A stretch of DNA of 64,000 bases, from assembly GCA_964406095.1 (NCBI GenBank), contig CAYOQJ010000068.1, forward strand, positions 52,343 to 116,342, written 5' to 3'. Position numbers and translations under genes: made by a program. A model generated the notes under the pieces. That model was given only the letters and a program-made list of their open reading frames with translations, made no database searches and had not been told where the DNA came from. This document shows, one piece after another, positions 34,409-42,850 of this stretch. This stretch comes from M55B167 sp964406095. Lineage in GTDB: Bacteria; Verrucomicrobiota; Kiritimatiellia; RFP12; UBA1067. Positions within the stretch are counted from its first letter, which is position 1. Each line of letters begins with the position of its first letter.

Positions 34409-35432
34409 GGTCCTGTTGAAGCAGTGGATTGGGGCGGAGTCCTCCGATCTGCATATTAAAGCGCCCAATGCGCCTTTCTGGCGCATCAACGGTGAACTGC
34501 GCCCTGTGCCCGGATTCGACCCCGTGACGGAGGAGCAGGTTCGCGATTTCGCTTTTCATCTGGTAGGCGAGAACGGATTGCGGGAGTTCCAGCGCGCCAA
34601 CGAGCTGGATGTGGCTGCGACGATCTGCGGCCGCCGCATCCGCATCAACGTGCATGTCCATCTGGGCAGCACCGGTCTCTCGCTGCGTCTGCTGCCGTGC
34701 GAGTTTTTTCCGCTAAACGCGCTCGGTCTGCCGGTCGGAATCTGCGAGGATATCTGTGCGCTCAAGCAGGGACTGGTGCTTCTGACCGGCGCCACCGGTT
34801 CAGGCAAGTCGACGACACTGGCCTCGTTAATTAACGAAATTAATGAGACGCGCTCTGGTCATGTGGTCACAATCGAAGATCCGGTTGAGTATCGCCATGC
34901 CACCAAAAGATGTCTGATAACCCAGCGCGAGGTCGGGCGCGACACCGCGAGCTTCAATGAGGCGCTGCGCCGCGTTCTGCGCGAAGATCCCGACATCGTA
35001 CTCATTGGTGAGATGCGCGACATTGACACCATCCGCGCCGCTCTCACCATCGCCGAAACTGGCCACTTAACCTTCGGGACGCTGCATACCAGCACCGCCA
35101 TTCACACCGTGACCCGCATCATCAGCTCTTTCCCCGCCAATGAGCAGGATCAGGTGCGCATACAGCTCGCGGGCAGTTTGAAATACGTCATCTGCCAGCA
35201 GTTGCTACCGCTTGCCGACGGCAGCGGGCGCTGCCTGGCCGCAGAGGTTCTTGTGGCGACCTCCGCTGTGCGTTCGCTTATCCGCGAAAGTCGCATTCAT
35301 CAGATACCATCCGCCATGCAGACCGGCGTGAACCTCGGCATGATGACACTCGATCAGTCGCTGGATGAACTTGTCCGGCAGGGGAAAGTCTCGCGCGAAA
35401 TAGCCGAGGAATACAGGCTAACCCTCTCATGA
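34398..35432 (+). CDS. pilT: PilT-type retraction ATPase
   Basis: 344 aa: N-terminal SSDLHIKAPNAPFWRINGEL, Walker A GATGSGKST (131-139), TIEDPVEYRH, Walker B DIVLIGEMRDIDTIRAAL, and His box TGHLTFGTLHTS, all in PilT order and spacing; the length equals typical PilT. The C-terminal AIRNLIRE-type motif appears as AVRSLIRESRIHQIPSAMQT. A retraction ATPase argues that this machine is a retractile type IV pilus, not a plain type II secretion system. Last gene of the operon. Confidence 0.92.
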   Translation: MLNEVLLKQWIGAESSDLHIKAPNAPFWRINGELRPVPGFDPVTEEQVRDFAFHLVGENGLREFQRANELDVAATICGRRIRINVHVHLGSTGLSLRLLPCEFFPLNALGLPVGICEDICALKQGLVLLTGATGSGKSTTLASLINEINETRSGHVVTIEDPVEYRHATKRCLITQREVGRDTASFNEALRRVLREDPDIVLIGEMRDIDTIRAALTIAETGHLTFGTLHTSTAIHTVTRIISSFPANEQDQVRIQLAGSLKYVICQQLLPLADGSGRCLAAEVLVATSAVRSLIRESRIHQIPSAMQTGVNLGMMTLDQSLDELVRQGKVSREIAEEYRLTLS

Positions 35433-35536
35433 ATATATTTCCCGTTTGACTTTTTGCGCAATAAATGTCAGCATTGCCAACGAAACGCTGATGCAGGTTG
35501 AATGGGTCAACTGCGGTTGTTTCGGGGGTGTTTTCG

Positions 35537-36265
35537 ATGGAATTCTGTGACTTATGCAGGTTATGCGCAGTTTTTTTTGTGCTTGTCGTCCGAGTGTCGG
35601 CCCAAGATGGGATTGAGGTGGAGGAGGCAGGTGTGAATTACAGTGCGGCTGTGGGTTGGGAGAGCAGGTATATCTCCGAAGGGCGTGACAATCTGGATGA
35701 TGGGGGTATTGCCACCATTGAGGCCGCCGTTGGTTTCGAAGGATTTGATGCCGGTTTTTGGTACGCATTGGCAGATACAGTTTCCTATGATGAGTTGAAT
35801 CTGTTTTGCCAATATGGAGTAGAGGTGAGTGCCGTTGAACTTTACATTGGTTATACCCGCCTTGAATTCCTGAAAGATGATGATTATGACAATGAGTTTT
35901 ATGCAGGCGTAGCGTTGAATCATCTTGATTGGCTGGTGCCGGCGCTGGAATATGTTCACTCAACTGAAGCTCATAACGGCGACGGAGGCGGCTTTGCCGA
36001 GGCATCACTCACCGCTCCCGTGGGATTGCTGAATGACCGCCTGATTCTGGCGCCCTATCTGCTGGAAGGTTTCGATTTTGGGTACGCTTCTGATCACTAT
36101 GACGGGTTCAACAACTTTCAGTTCGGCCTGGGTGCGCATTATGAACTCACGGAAATTTTTCATTTGCGCTCATCTCTCAATCATTCAATTGCCAACCATG
36201 ATGTGCGCCGCGAGGGTGGCGACGATGAGACCTGGTTTACAATTAAAATCTGCGCCGCTCTTTAA
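35537..36265 (+). CDS. Small outer-membrane beta-barrel protein (TIGR02001/Gcw_chp-like)
   Basis: 242 aa from ATG 35537 (open frame extends to TTG 35498). Signal peptide about 1-22 (CAVFFVLVVRVSAQ). The mature chain starts with VGWESRYISEGRDNLDDGG, resembling proteins of the Gcw_chp group, followed by alternating aromatic beta strands (FDAGFWYALAD; YIGYTRLEFLKDD; FYAGVALNHLDWLVPALEY). Unlike typical barrels it ends CAAL, not in Phe. Monocistronic, 104 bp after pilT and clearly lower in G+C than the pilus operon. Function unknown. Confidence 0.6.
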   Translation: MEFCDLCRLCAVFFVLVVRVSAQDGIEVEEAGVNYSAAVGWESRYISEGRDNLDDGGIATIEAAVGFEGFDAGFWYALADTVSYDELNLFCQYGVEVSAVELYIGYTRLEFLKDDDYDNEFYAGVALNHLDWLVPALEYVHSTEAHNGDGGGFAEASLTAPVGLLNDRLILAPYLLEGFDFGYASDHYDGFNNFQFGLGAHYELTEIFHLRSSLNHSIANHDVRREGGDDETWFTIKICAAL

Positions 36266-36365
36266 GCAGCGGATGCTCCCCAAATAACAGGTTGCCGACA
36301 CTACAGTCAAAAGTATACGATCTGAAACACGTATATTCAACCAATGCTTTTGAAAGGATTCAACA

Positions 36366-37745
36366 ATGTACAGCAAACAGATTTCCCGCCGTAATTTTAT
36401 TCACGCAGCCTCATCACTGCTTGTTGCCCCCACAATTATTTCTTCCGGCTGCTGTTCGATAAAAACTGCGCGGCATCCGCTGCCCTCTGAAAAACTCAAT
36501 GTGGGGTTTATCGGTTACGGTACGATGGCGCATGACAACATCGGTAATTTCTTAAACAACGATAATGTCCAGGTTGTAAGTGTGGCTGACCCCGTCAGTG
36601 AATGTGGCGGTTACGGTTACCGGGCCGAGCGTCAGGGCGGCAGGGAGCCTTGTGTTCGGCGTGTCAACGAGTTTTACGCGGCAAAACTGAGCAGGCCCGA
36701 GTGGAAGGGTTGCAGCAGCTATTGTGATTATCGCGATATGCTTGATCAGGAAGACTTGGACGCAGTGGTTATTTCCACTCCGGATCACTGGCATGCGATG
36801 CAGGTGATAACTGCCGCCCGCAAGGGGTTGCATATATATGGTCAGAAACCGATGTCGCTTTGCATTACCGAGGGACGCGCCATGGCTGATACCGTACGAG
36901 AGGCAGGAGTCACCTTTCAGGTAGGCTCGCAGCAGCGTTCGGACAACTATTTTCGCATGGCATGCGAATTTGTCCGCAATGGACGTCTGGGAAAAATTCA
37001 GCGTATTGAAGTCGGTCTTCCGGGAGGTCACAAACTCTTTGGTAAAAGCGGAGCGGCTGCCAGTAAGAGAGCGTTGCCAAAAGCTCCTGAGTATATAGAT
37101 TTCGACATGTGGCTTGGGCCGGCCCGTGAAAGACCGTTTATCCCTGCTATTCATAACCCTTTAGTTTGGCGTAACAATTTGGATTACTCAGGTGGTATGA
37201 TTACCGACTGGGGGGCTCATCACTTTGATATTGTTCAATGGGCGCTCGGACGGGATAACTCCGGGCCGGTGCTGTTGGAAAATCTGCAGAGCAATATGCC
37301 GGACGCAAACAAGATATTCAATACCGCCGCCAATTACAGCTTTGAGTATGTTTATGATGACGGAGTCAGAGTTTTCGTGTCCAGCAGGTTTCCCAACGGC
37401 ATTCGTTTTGTCGGTGAAGACGGCAAAGAGATTTTCGTAAAACGCGGCAAGCTGGAGATGAAACCGCAGTCTCTGATTCGCGAAAAGATAGGTGAGGATG
37501 AAATCAATCTCTACCGGAGCGGACAGCATGAACGCAATTTTATCGACTGCATTTACAGCGGGCAGCCTACAATTACAACTTGCGAGATCGGCCACCGCTC
37601 GATAACCATAGCGCATCTGGCCAACATCGCGCTGCGCCTAAAGCGCAAGCAGCTCAAATGGAATCCGGTTGACGAGCGGTGCATCGGCGATGATGATGCC
37701 GATAAGCTCAAAACTGCTCCGGTGCGGGATGCATGGGCTGTGTGA
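36366..37745 (+). CDS. TAT-exported Gfo/Idh/MocA-family oxidoreductase
   Basis: 459 aa. The N-terminus has a twin-arginine signal (SRRNFIHAASSLLVAPTII), so it is probably exported folded with its cofactor. The Rossmann motif is GFIGYGTMAHDN, and the conserved EKP appears as QKP in HIYGQKPMSLCITEGRAMA, normal for the exported PVC/Bacteroidetes subgroup. NLDYSGGMITDWGAHHFDIV carries the conserved metal/substrate His pair. Such enzymes oxidise or epimerise sugars or inositols, and some remove terminal sugars by a redox mechanism. Monocistronic; substrate unknown. Confidence 0.9.
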   Translation: MYSKQISRRNFIHAASSLLVAPTIISSGCCSIKTARHPLPSEKLNVGFIGYGTMAHDNIGNFLNNDNVQVVSVADPVSECGGYGYRAERQGGREPCVRRVNEFYAAKLSRPEWKGCSSYCDYRDMLDQEDLDAVVISTPDHWHAMQVITAARKGLHIYGQKPMSLCITEGRAMADTVREAGVTFQVGSQQRSDNYFRMACEFVRNGRLGKIQRIEVGLPGGHKLFGKSGAAASKRALPKAPEYIDFDMWLGPARERPFIPAIHNPLVWRNNLDYSGGMITDWGAHHFDIVQWALGRDNSGPVLLENLQSNMPDANKIFNTAANYSFEYVYDDGVRVFVSSRFPNGIRFVGEDGKEIFVKRGKLEMKPQSLIREKIGEDEINLYRSGQHERNFIDCIYSGQPTITTCEIGHRSITIAHLANIALRLKRKQLKWNPVDERCIGDDDADKLKTAPVRDAWAV

Positions 37746-38016
37746 GTGCTCCTGCTCAAATACTCACGAGATAGGGCATGGCATAAAAACGCGCTTCTTC
37801 CGCTTGGGAGGGGTGCGTTTTGTTGTGGAGTATTCCAAATTTGCGTTTTGTGATTCCTCTCGGAAAAAGCTGGACGATCTGGTGAAAGAAAGTGTAACTT
37901 AGTCATTGTACTGATGGTTTGCAGGGTATGTTTTTGATTTGCATTTCCGCAATTCACAGAAAGTCCTTGCTTGCAAACCGGCATTTCTCTATCAAAAAAA
38001 AGGATTGGGATAAGTT

Positions 38017-38661
38017 ATGCGAAAATCAACTGTGAGTATAATGGTCACTCGTCGATGCTCGGAAATTGAGTTTATATCACTTGCGTTAATTATTGCGGCC
38101 AGCAGTGTTTTTTTTTGCGGCTGCTTCAGTGGAGATAAAAGTATGTCACCGAATTGGTCAAAAAATCACGAAGAGCTGCTTCGTATAGCTGATGTGCCGT
38201 CCATGGATGCGGGCAGTGCTATAGAAAGGGAAGCCTTGGCGCGGTTTTCAGAGTTTTACCAGGAGTATTCAATTGAGAGTATTACATCCGGGGTTCGCAC
38301 GGTATATGCGACTGATGCCTGGTTTGGAGATCCATTCAAAATTGTAAAGGGTATTGATGAGGTTGAGCACTATTTTTTGGCAATGGCGAAACCGGTTAAG
38401 GAGTGTTCCTTTGCTGTGCATTCAGCGCAACGCAGCGACAAGGACTATTATTTTCGCTGGAGCATGGTGCTCGTTTCAAAAGCAGCAGAAAAAGAGCGCA
38501 TTGAAACTATTGGTATGTCACATGTGCGCTATAACAGCGAGGGTAAAATCATTTTCCAGCAGGATTACTGGGATACCGGAGCCATGTTTGAAAGAATGCC
38601 GGTTGTCGGTTTCTGGACTCGTTTCGCAAAAAGACGCATTGAAAGTGGTTTGCGAAAATGA
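38017..38661 (+). CDS. SnoaL/NTF2-like lipoprotein
   Basis: 214 aa with a hydrophobic N-terminus ending in FCGC, a probable lipobox near Cys36. Residues about 80-200 form an NTF2-like cone domain (LARFSEFYQEYSIESITSGV, VYATDAWFGDPFKIVKGIDE, IFQQDYWDTGAMFERMPVVG). Similar proteins accompany FAD amine oxidase/DUF1365/cfa operons, as here. Stop overlaps the next small ORF (ATGA). May bind a lipid or act as an accessory factor; activity unproved. Confidence 0.75.
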   Translation: MRKSTVSIMVTRRCSEIEFISLALIIAASSVFFCGCFSGDKSMSPNWSKNHEELLRIADVPSMDAGSAIEREALARFSEFYQEYSIESITSGVRTVYATDAWFGDPFKIVKGIDEVEHYFLAMAKPVKECSFAVHSAQRSDKDYYFRWSMVLVSKAAEKERIETIGMSHVRYNSEGKIIFQQDYWDTGAMFERMPVVGFWTRFAKRRIESGLRK

Positions 38662-38744
38662 AGTTTTCACATGTTTTTTCAGTGATCGCGGGAGCATTTC
38701 TGCTCGGCTGTGCTATCGAAAACGAAGTCGAGCCTGAAAAGTAG
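38658..38744 (+). CDS. Tiny putative lipoprotein (28 aa)
   Basis: The ORF begins on the overlapping ATGA of the SnoaL-like gene: MKFSHVFSVIAGAF, then LLGC, a perfect lipobox, followed by only ten charged residues and TAG. It may be a real micro-lipoprotein or the stump of a truncated lipoprotein gene such as the DUF3833 proteins I recall from similar operons. The downstream 129 bp show no continuation that I can recognise. Confidence 0.45.
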   Translation: MKFSHVFSVIAGAFLLGCAIENEVEPEK

Positions 38745-38873
38745 GCGTGGCTTCATGGCGCGAATCATTTTTGTATATCTGATTATAAAAGCCGGAGCTA
38801 AGTCATAACCACAATATGTTTGTAAAGGGCTGAAATGCACAGTTTTGATTACCGTGTTTGCAAGGAGGGTTAA

Positions 38874-40131
38874 ATGGAGAGTGAATCTTTGAAAATTGCC
38901 GTTGTGGGTTCAGGTGTTGCCGGTCTCACAGCAACGCACATACTGCAACGGAAACATGATGTCACCTTGTTTGAAAAGCAAGGACGGCTTGGTGGACATA
39001 CCAATACTATCTCAGTTGAAAATGGCGACGGTTCGGCAACTCCTGTTGATACCGGATTTATCGTTATGAATGATCGTAACTACCCATTATTGACAAAGCT
39101 GTTCCGGCAGCTGAAGGTTGATCTGCGTGACAGTGATATGTCCTTCTCTTACTATGATGTTCCCGGTGGTCTGCAGTATTCGACAAAAGGGTTTAACCGG
39201 TTGTTTGCCCAGCGTAAAAACCTGTTGAATCCGCGATTTATTCGCATGATTCTGGATATTTTGCGCTTTTACAAAACAGGCAATAAGGATTTGCGGGGGG
39301 GGGATTTCAGAAGAAATATCGCTTGGAGACTATTTGAAGCAGAACGGTTTCGGCCAATATTTTATCGATCATCATTTGATCCCAATGGGATCAGCGATCT
39401 GGTCAACGCCCTGCGATGAGATGATGCAGTTCCCGGCTGTGAGTTTTCTTAATTTTTTTCACAATCATGGGCTGCTGGATTTGAAGGAGCGTCCGCAATG
39501 GAAAACCGTTATCGGCGGCAGCTGCACTTACATTGAGCGTATGCGAGAGCGGTGGAAAAGGGTCGAGATTGTGCTTAATGCTAAGATCACCGGGATATTG
39601 CGCAGGAATGACAGGGTTTTGCTGAACTTTGCCGCAGGCGACGCACGTGATTTCGACCAGGTTGTGATCGCGACACATGCTGATCAGGCCCTGCTTCTTC
39701 TTGAGGACCCTGATCAACAGGAGAGAGAGTATCTTGGCGCGTGGAGCTATTCAAAGAACCGTACTCTACTACATACAGATCCAATGTTGATGCCGCCCCT
39801 GCAGAACGTATGGAGTTCATGGAACTTTGAGCGAACCGAAGGAGAGACAACAACTCTTACCTATGATATGAACCGTCTTCAGGGGCTGGATAATAAAGAG
39901 AGTTTCCTGGTCACCCTTAATCCGCGCAAGGAACCGTCCAAGGTGATTGAAGAACAGCTTTATGAACATCCGATGTTTACGCATGAGGCTGTATCCAGAC
40001 GAAATTCTCTTCAAAGCATAAATGGCAAGAGGCAGACCTGGTATGCGGGTAGCTACTTCGGCAATGGATTCCATGAAGATGCAGTGCGCTCTGCCGTACA
40101 GGTTGCAAAGGGTTTCGGTCTGGAATTATGA
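38874..40131 (+). pseudogene. FAD-dependent amine oxidase-like protein, frameshifted at a G9 tract
   Basis: Two overlapping frames together encode one oxidoreductase of about 418 aa. The first carries the FAD dinucleotide motif VVGSGVAGLTATHIL and GRLGGHTNTI; the second continues YFIDHHLIPMGSAIWSTP, FFHNHGLL and the C-terminal WYAGSYFGNGFHEDAV. The switch falls at nine consecutive G (39295-39303). With eight G the frame would read on as ISEEISLGDYLKQNGFGQ. As written, translation ends at 39419. Either an assembly error, slippage-prone phase variation or true decay. The family accompanies DUF1365 and Cfa in fatty-acid-modification operons. Its stop overlaps the next start (ATGA). Confidence 0.82.
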
Positions 40132-40874
40132 GAAGTATGGTTTATAAAGGGAGTGTGATGCATTGCCGGAAGGAACCTGTTCGGCATCAGTGGAACATGC
40201 CGTACTGTTTCTTCGCTATTGATGTTGATGAGATAAGCAGATTAGAACACTCGGTCAGAGGGTTTGGTTACAATCGTTTTAATCTGGTTTCTTTACGTGA
40301 TGAAAACTATATGAGCGGCAGCGGCGGTTTTCGTGAACGTCTTGCAAGGTATGTCGATCTTGGCGGCGTACAGAGAGTTATTCTAATTACGGCTTTAGGG
40401 TTTGGCAGAAGAGTATTCAACCCTGTCAGTTTTTATTATTGCCTTAAAGGCTCTGCCACTGCCGCATATATCGTGGCTGAAGTCAATAACACCTATGGAG
40501 ATCGCCACATGTATGTGATGGAAGGCGGTGTATTTCCTGTCTGCTGTCGTCATGATAAACGTATGCATGTGTCACCGTTTAATGATATGAACGGCCATTA
40601 TGAGTTTGAGTTTTCCGCACCTGGCAAAGATGTCAGAATCGGAATACGTTTAATCCGTGATGGTCGCGAGGTTCTGGATACGGTCATCCGGGGAAGAGGC
40701 AGGGAACTTACCACGCGTAGCCTAGCAGGCACCGTAATTACACATCCTGTATGTACTGCCAAAACCATACCTCGCATTTTTCGGCAGGCGGCTTTGCTCT
40801 ATTACATCAAGAGATTGAAGTTTAATCAACGTCCTGAACCCCATGACCCGATGACAATAAAGGTGAGAGAATGA
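40128..40874 (+). CDS. DUF1365 family protein
   Basis: 248 aa with conserved family features: VMHCRKEPVRHQWNMPYCFF at the start, GFGRRVFNPVSFYYCLK, AEVNNTYGDRHMYV and HVSPFNDMNGHYEF. DUF1365 proteins are almost always encoded between an FAD amine oxidase and a cyclopropane-fatty-acid synthase and are presumed to help modify membrane lipids. Starts on the ATGA of the oxidase and ends on the ATGA of cfa. If the upstream frameshift is real, coupling could lower its translation. Confidence 0.88.
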   Translation: MRSMVYKGSVMHCRKEPVRHQWNMPYCFFAIDVDEISRLEHSVRGFGYNRFNLVSLRDENYMSGSGGFRERLARYVDLGGVQRVILITALGFGRRVFNPVSFYYCLKGSATAAYIVAEVNNTYGDRHMYVMEGGVFPVCCRHDKRMHVSPFNDMNGHYEFEFSAPGKDVRIGIRLIRDGREVLDTVIRGRGRELTTRSLAGTVITHPVCTAKTIPRIFRQAALLYYIKRLKFNQRPEPHDPMTIKVRE

Positions 40875-42076
40875 AAGCGACTTTATGGCAGAAAAAAAAC
40901 TTTAAAATTGTCGATTCTGTGTTCTGCCGGATTTCCAAGGGACATTTAGTGCTTGAACTGCCTGATGGAACAAGTTGGGACTATGGAGATGCATCTGAAC
41001 CGGTCTGCATACAGGCGATTGATTGGAATTTTTTTAACCGTCTTGTAACAGGTGGCAGTGTCGGATTGGGTGATGCGTGGATAAGTTCTCTTTGGGAGTG
41101 CGATAATCTGACGGGGCTGATTGAACTGTTTATCGATAATCTGACTGATTTTAAAAGCAATATCGACCCCACTCCGGTTAAGTGCCTTGTTGGAAAAATC
41201 GTACTGTTTGTCAGGCGTAACAGCCGTCTGGGCAGTTGTAAGAATATTCATGCACACTATGATCTCGGTAACGACTTTTATTCTCTATTTCTTGACCACA
41301 AAACAATGATGTATTCATGTGCCCTTTTCAATGACAACACCGAAAGTCTGGCAGATGCCCAGCAGCGTAAAATTGAAAGGATCATTGAAATTGCTGATCT
41401 CAAAGAGCATCACCATGTTCTTGAGATCGGTTGCGGGTGGGGAGGATTTGCTTTAATGGCCGCCCGCCTGACCGGCTGCCGGGTGACCGGTCTGACCATA
41501 TCTCGCGAGCAGTATGATTTTGCCCGGCAACGGGTGCGGGCAGAAAAGCTTGGAGATAAGATTGATATTAAAATGTGTGACTATCGTGATGTCCAAGGAG
41601 TTTATGACAGGATCGTGTCCATTGAAATGCTTGAAGCTGTTGGATATGAATATTTTGGAACTTTTTTTAAAAACTGTGATCGGCTCCTAGAAGAGGGGGG
41701 ACGCGTTGTGCTCCAGAGTATAACCATCCCGGATCAGCGATTTGATAATTACCGCAGAAAGCTAGACTGGATTCAGAAACATATATTTCCCGGTGGTCTT
41801 CTTCCCTCACTCACAGAGCTCTGCAGAGCTATGACAAGCTCATCGGGGTTGACGGTGCAGCATCTGGATAATATCGGAACAAACTATGCGGAAACCCTTA
41901 AACGCTGGAGAATCTCCTTTGAGAATAACCTCGAGGCTGTTTCCGCGTTGGGTTTTGACGAAAAGTTTCAACGGATGTGGATGTATTATCTCTGTTCGTG
42001 CGAAGCCTCGTTCAAAAAACGATATCTGTATGACATCCAGTTGGTTCTTTCAAGGGCGGGAGAACTCTCGGTTTAA
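40871..42076 (+). CDS. cfa: Cyclopropane-fatty-acyl-phospholipid synthase family methyltransferase
   Basis: 401 aa. N-terminal lipid-binding domain (about 1-110) followed by the SAM methyltransferase core: NIHAHYDLGNDFYSLFLDHK, TMMYSCALF, SAM-binding VLEIGCGWGGFALMAA, SIEMLEAVGYEYF and the C-terminal NYAETLKRWRISFENNLEAV. Transfers a methylene group from SAM to unsaturated acyl chains in membrane phospholipids; related genes in similar operons methylate acyl chains on another route. Last gene of the operon beginning at 38017. Confidence 0.92.
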   Translation: MKATLWQKKNFKIVDSVFCRISKGHLVLELPDGTSWDYGDASEPVCIQAIDWNFFNRLVTGGSVGLGDAWISSLWECDNLTGLIELFIDNLTDFKSNIDPTPVKCLVGKIVLFVRRNSRLGSCKNIHAHYDLGNDFYSLFLDHKTMMYSCALFNDNTESLADAQQRKIERIIEIADLKEHHHVLEIGCGWGGFALMAARLTGCRVTGLTISREQYDFARQRVRAEKLGDKIDIKMCDYRDVQGVYDRIVSIEMLEAVGYEYFGTFFKNCDRLLEEGGRVVLQSITIPDQRFDNYRRKLDWIQKHIFPGGLLPSLTELCRAMTSSSGLTVQHLDNIGTNYAETLKRWRISFENNLEAVSALGFDEKFQRMWMYYLCSCEASFKKRYLYDIQLVLSRAGELSV

Positions 42077-42307
42077 GCCCTTGCCTGTGGTGAGCCGGTC
42101 GAACTGTCGCGACAGCGTGGTTTCATGTCGGTTTTTGCCAAAGTGCGACGGGTACAACAAACTCTCTGGTTGTTAAATAACATCAGGGTTTCGACATCGA
42201 TGCAGTCTGTTTATTTGTTTGCCTGTGAGTTGCACGTGGATAGTTAGTTGAAAGCAGTTTTAGCATTTACAGCTGTAAACACCCGCTGTTTCTGCTATAT
42301 TTTCAAC

Positions 42308-42850
42308 ATGGCACAGGAATGGAATATAAGACATCGCGGACATGAATGCGCTCTTTGCGGTTGCGCGTTCAAAGATCGGCAGAAGGTAATTTCGGCTTTG
42401 CGTGAGGTCGATGACGGTTATGAGCGGGTGGACAGCTGTGCGGTCTGTTGGCGTGAGCAGCCTCGCGACTGGGAGCCGTTCAGTATGTGGGACGGAGTTT
42501 ATCACGCTCCCAAACCACGAATCAAAGAAGAACCGGTCAAAAAAGAGAATGCTGAGTCGCTGCTGCGAAAACTCATAGTGCTGGAAGATCCCGCCATGCT
42601 GAATGTCGTTTATGTTCTGGCTGTGATGCTTGAACGGGGGCGTCAACTGGTCGAACGCGACGCCAAACCGCATGAGAGCGGCGGCATCCTGCGGATTTAT
42701 GAACACAAAATAAGCGGAGATACCTTTGTTGTGCTCGATCCGCGGTTGCACCTGGATAAACTGGCCATTGTGCAGCAGCAGGTGGTGACTTTGCTGAGTG
42801 GCACCCGCACACTGGGTGAAATCGAAGAAACGGCCGCCGAAAATGTTTGA
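42308..42850 (+). CDS. Zn-ribbon protein of a PVC-type conserved family
   Basis: 180 aa from ATG 42308 (an in-frame start at 42248 is less likely). An N-terminal zinc ribbon, CALCGCAF and SCAVCW, is followed by a helical central part (AESLLRKLIVLEDPAMLNVV, YVLAVMLERGRQL) and a C-terminal beta segment (RIYEHKISGDTFVVLDPRLH). I recall this architecture in Planctomycetes/Verrucomicrobia genomes as an uncharacterised family. Overlaps the D-aminoacylase start by 8 nt. Cytoplasmic; function unknown. Confidence 0.7.
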   Translation: MAQEWNIRHRGHECALCGCAFKDRQKVISALREVDDGYERVDSCAVCWREQPRDWEPFSMWDGVYHAPKPRIKEEPVKKENAESLLRKLIVLEDPAMLNVVYVLAVMLERGRQLVERDAKPHESGGILRIYEHKISGDTFVVLDPRLHLDKLAIVQQQVVTLLSGTRTLGEIEETAAENV

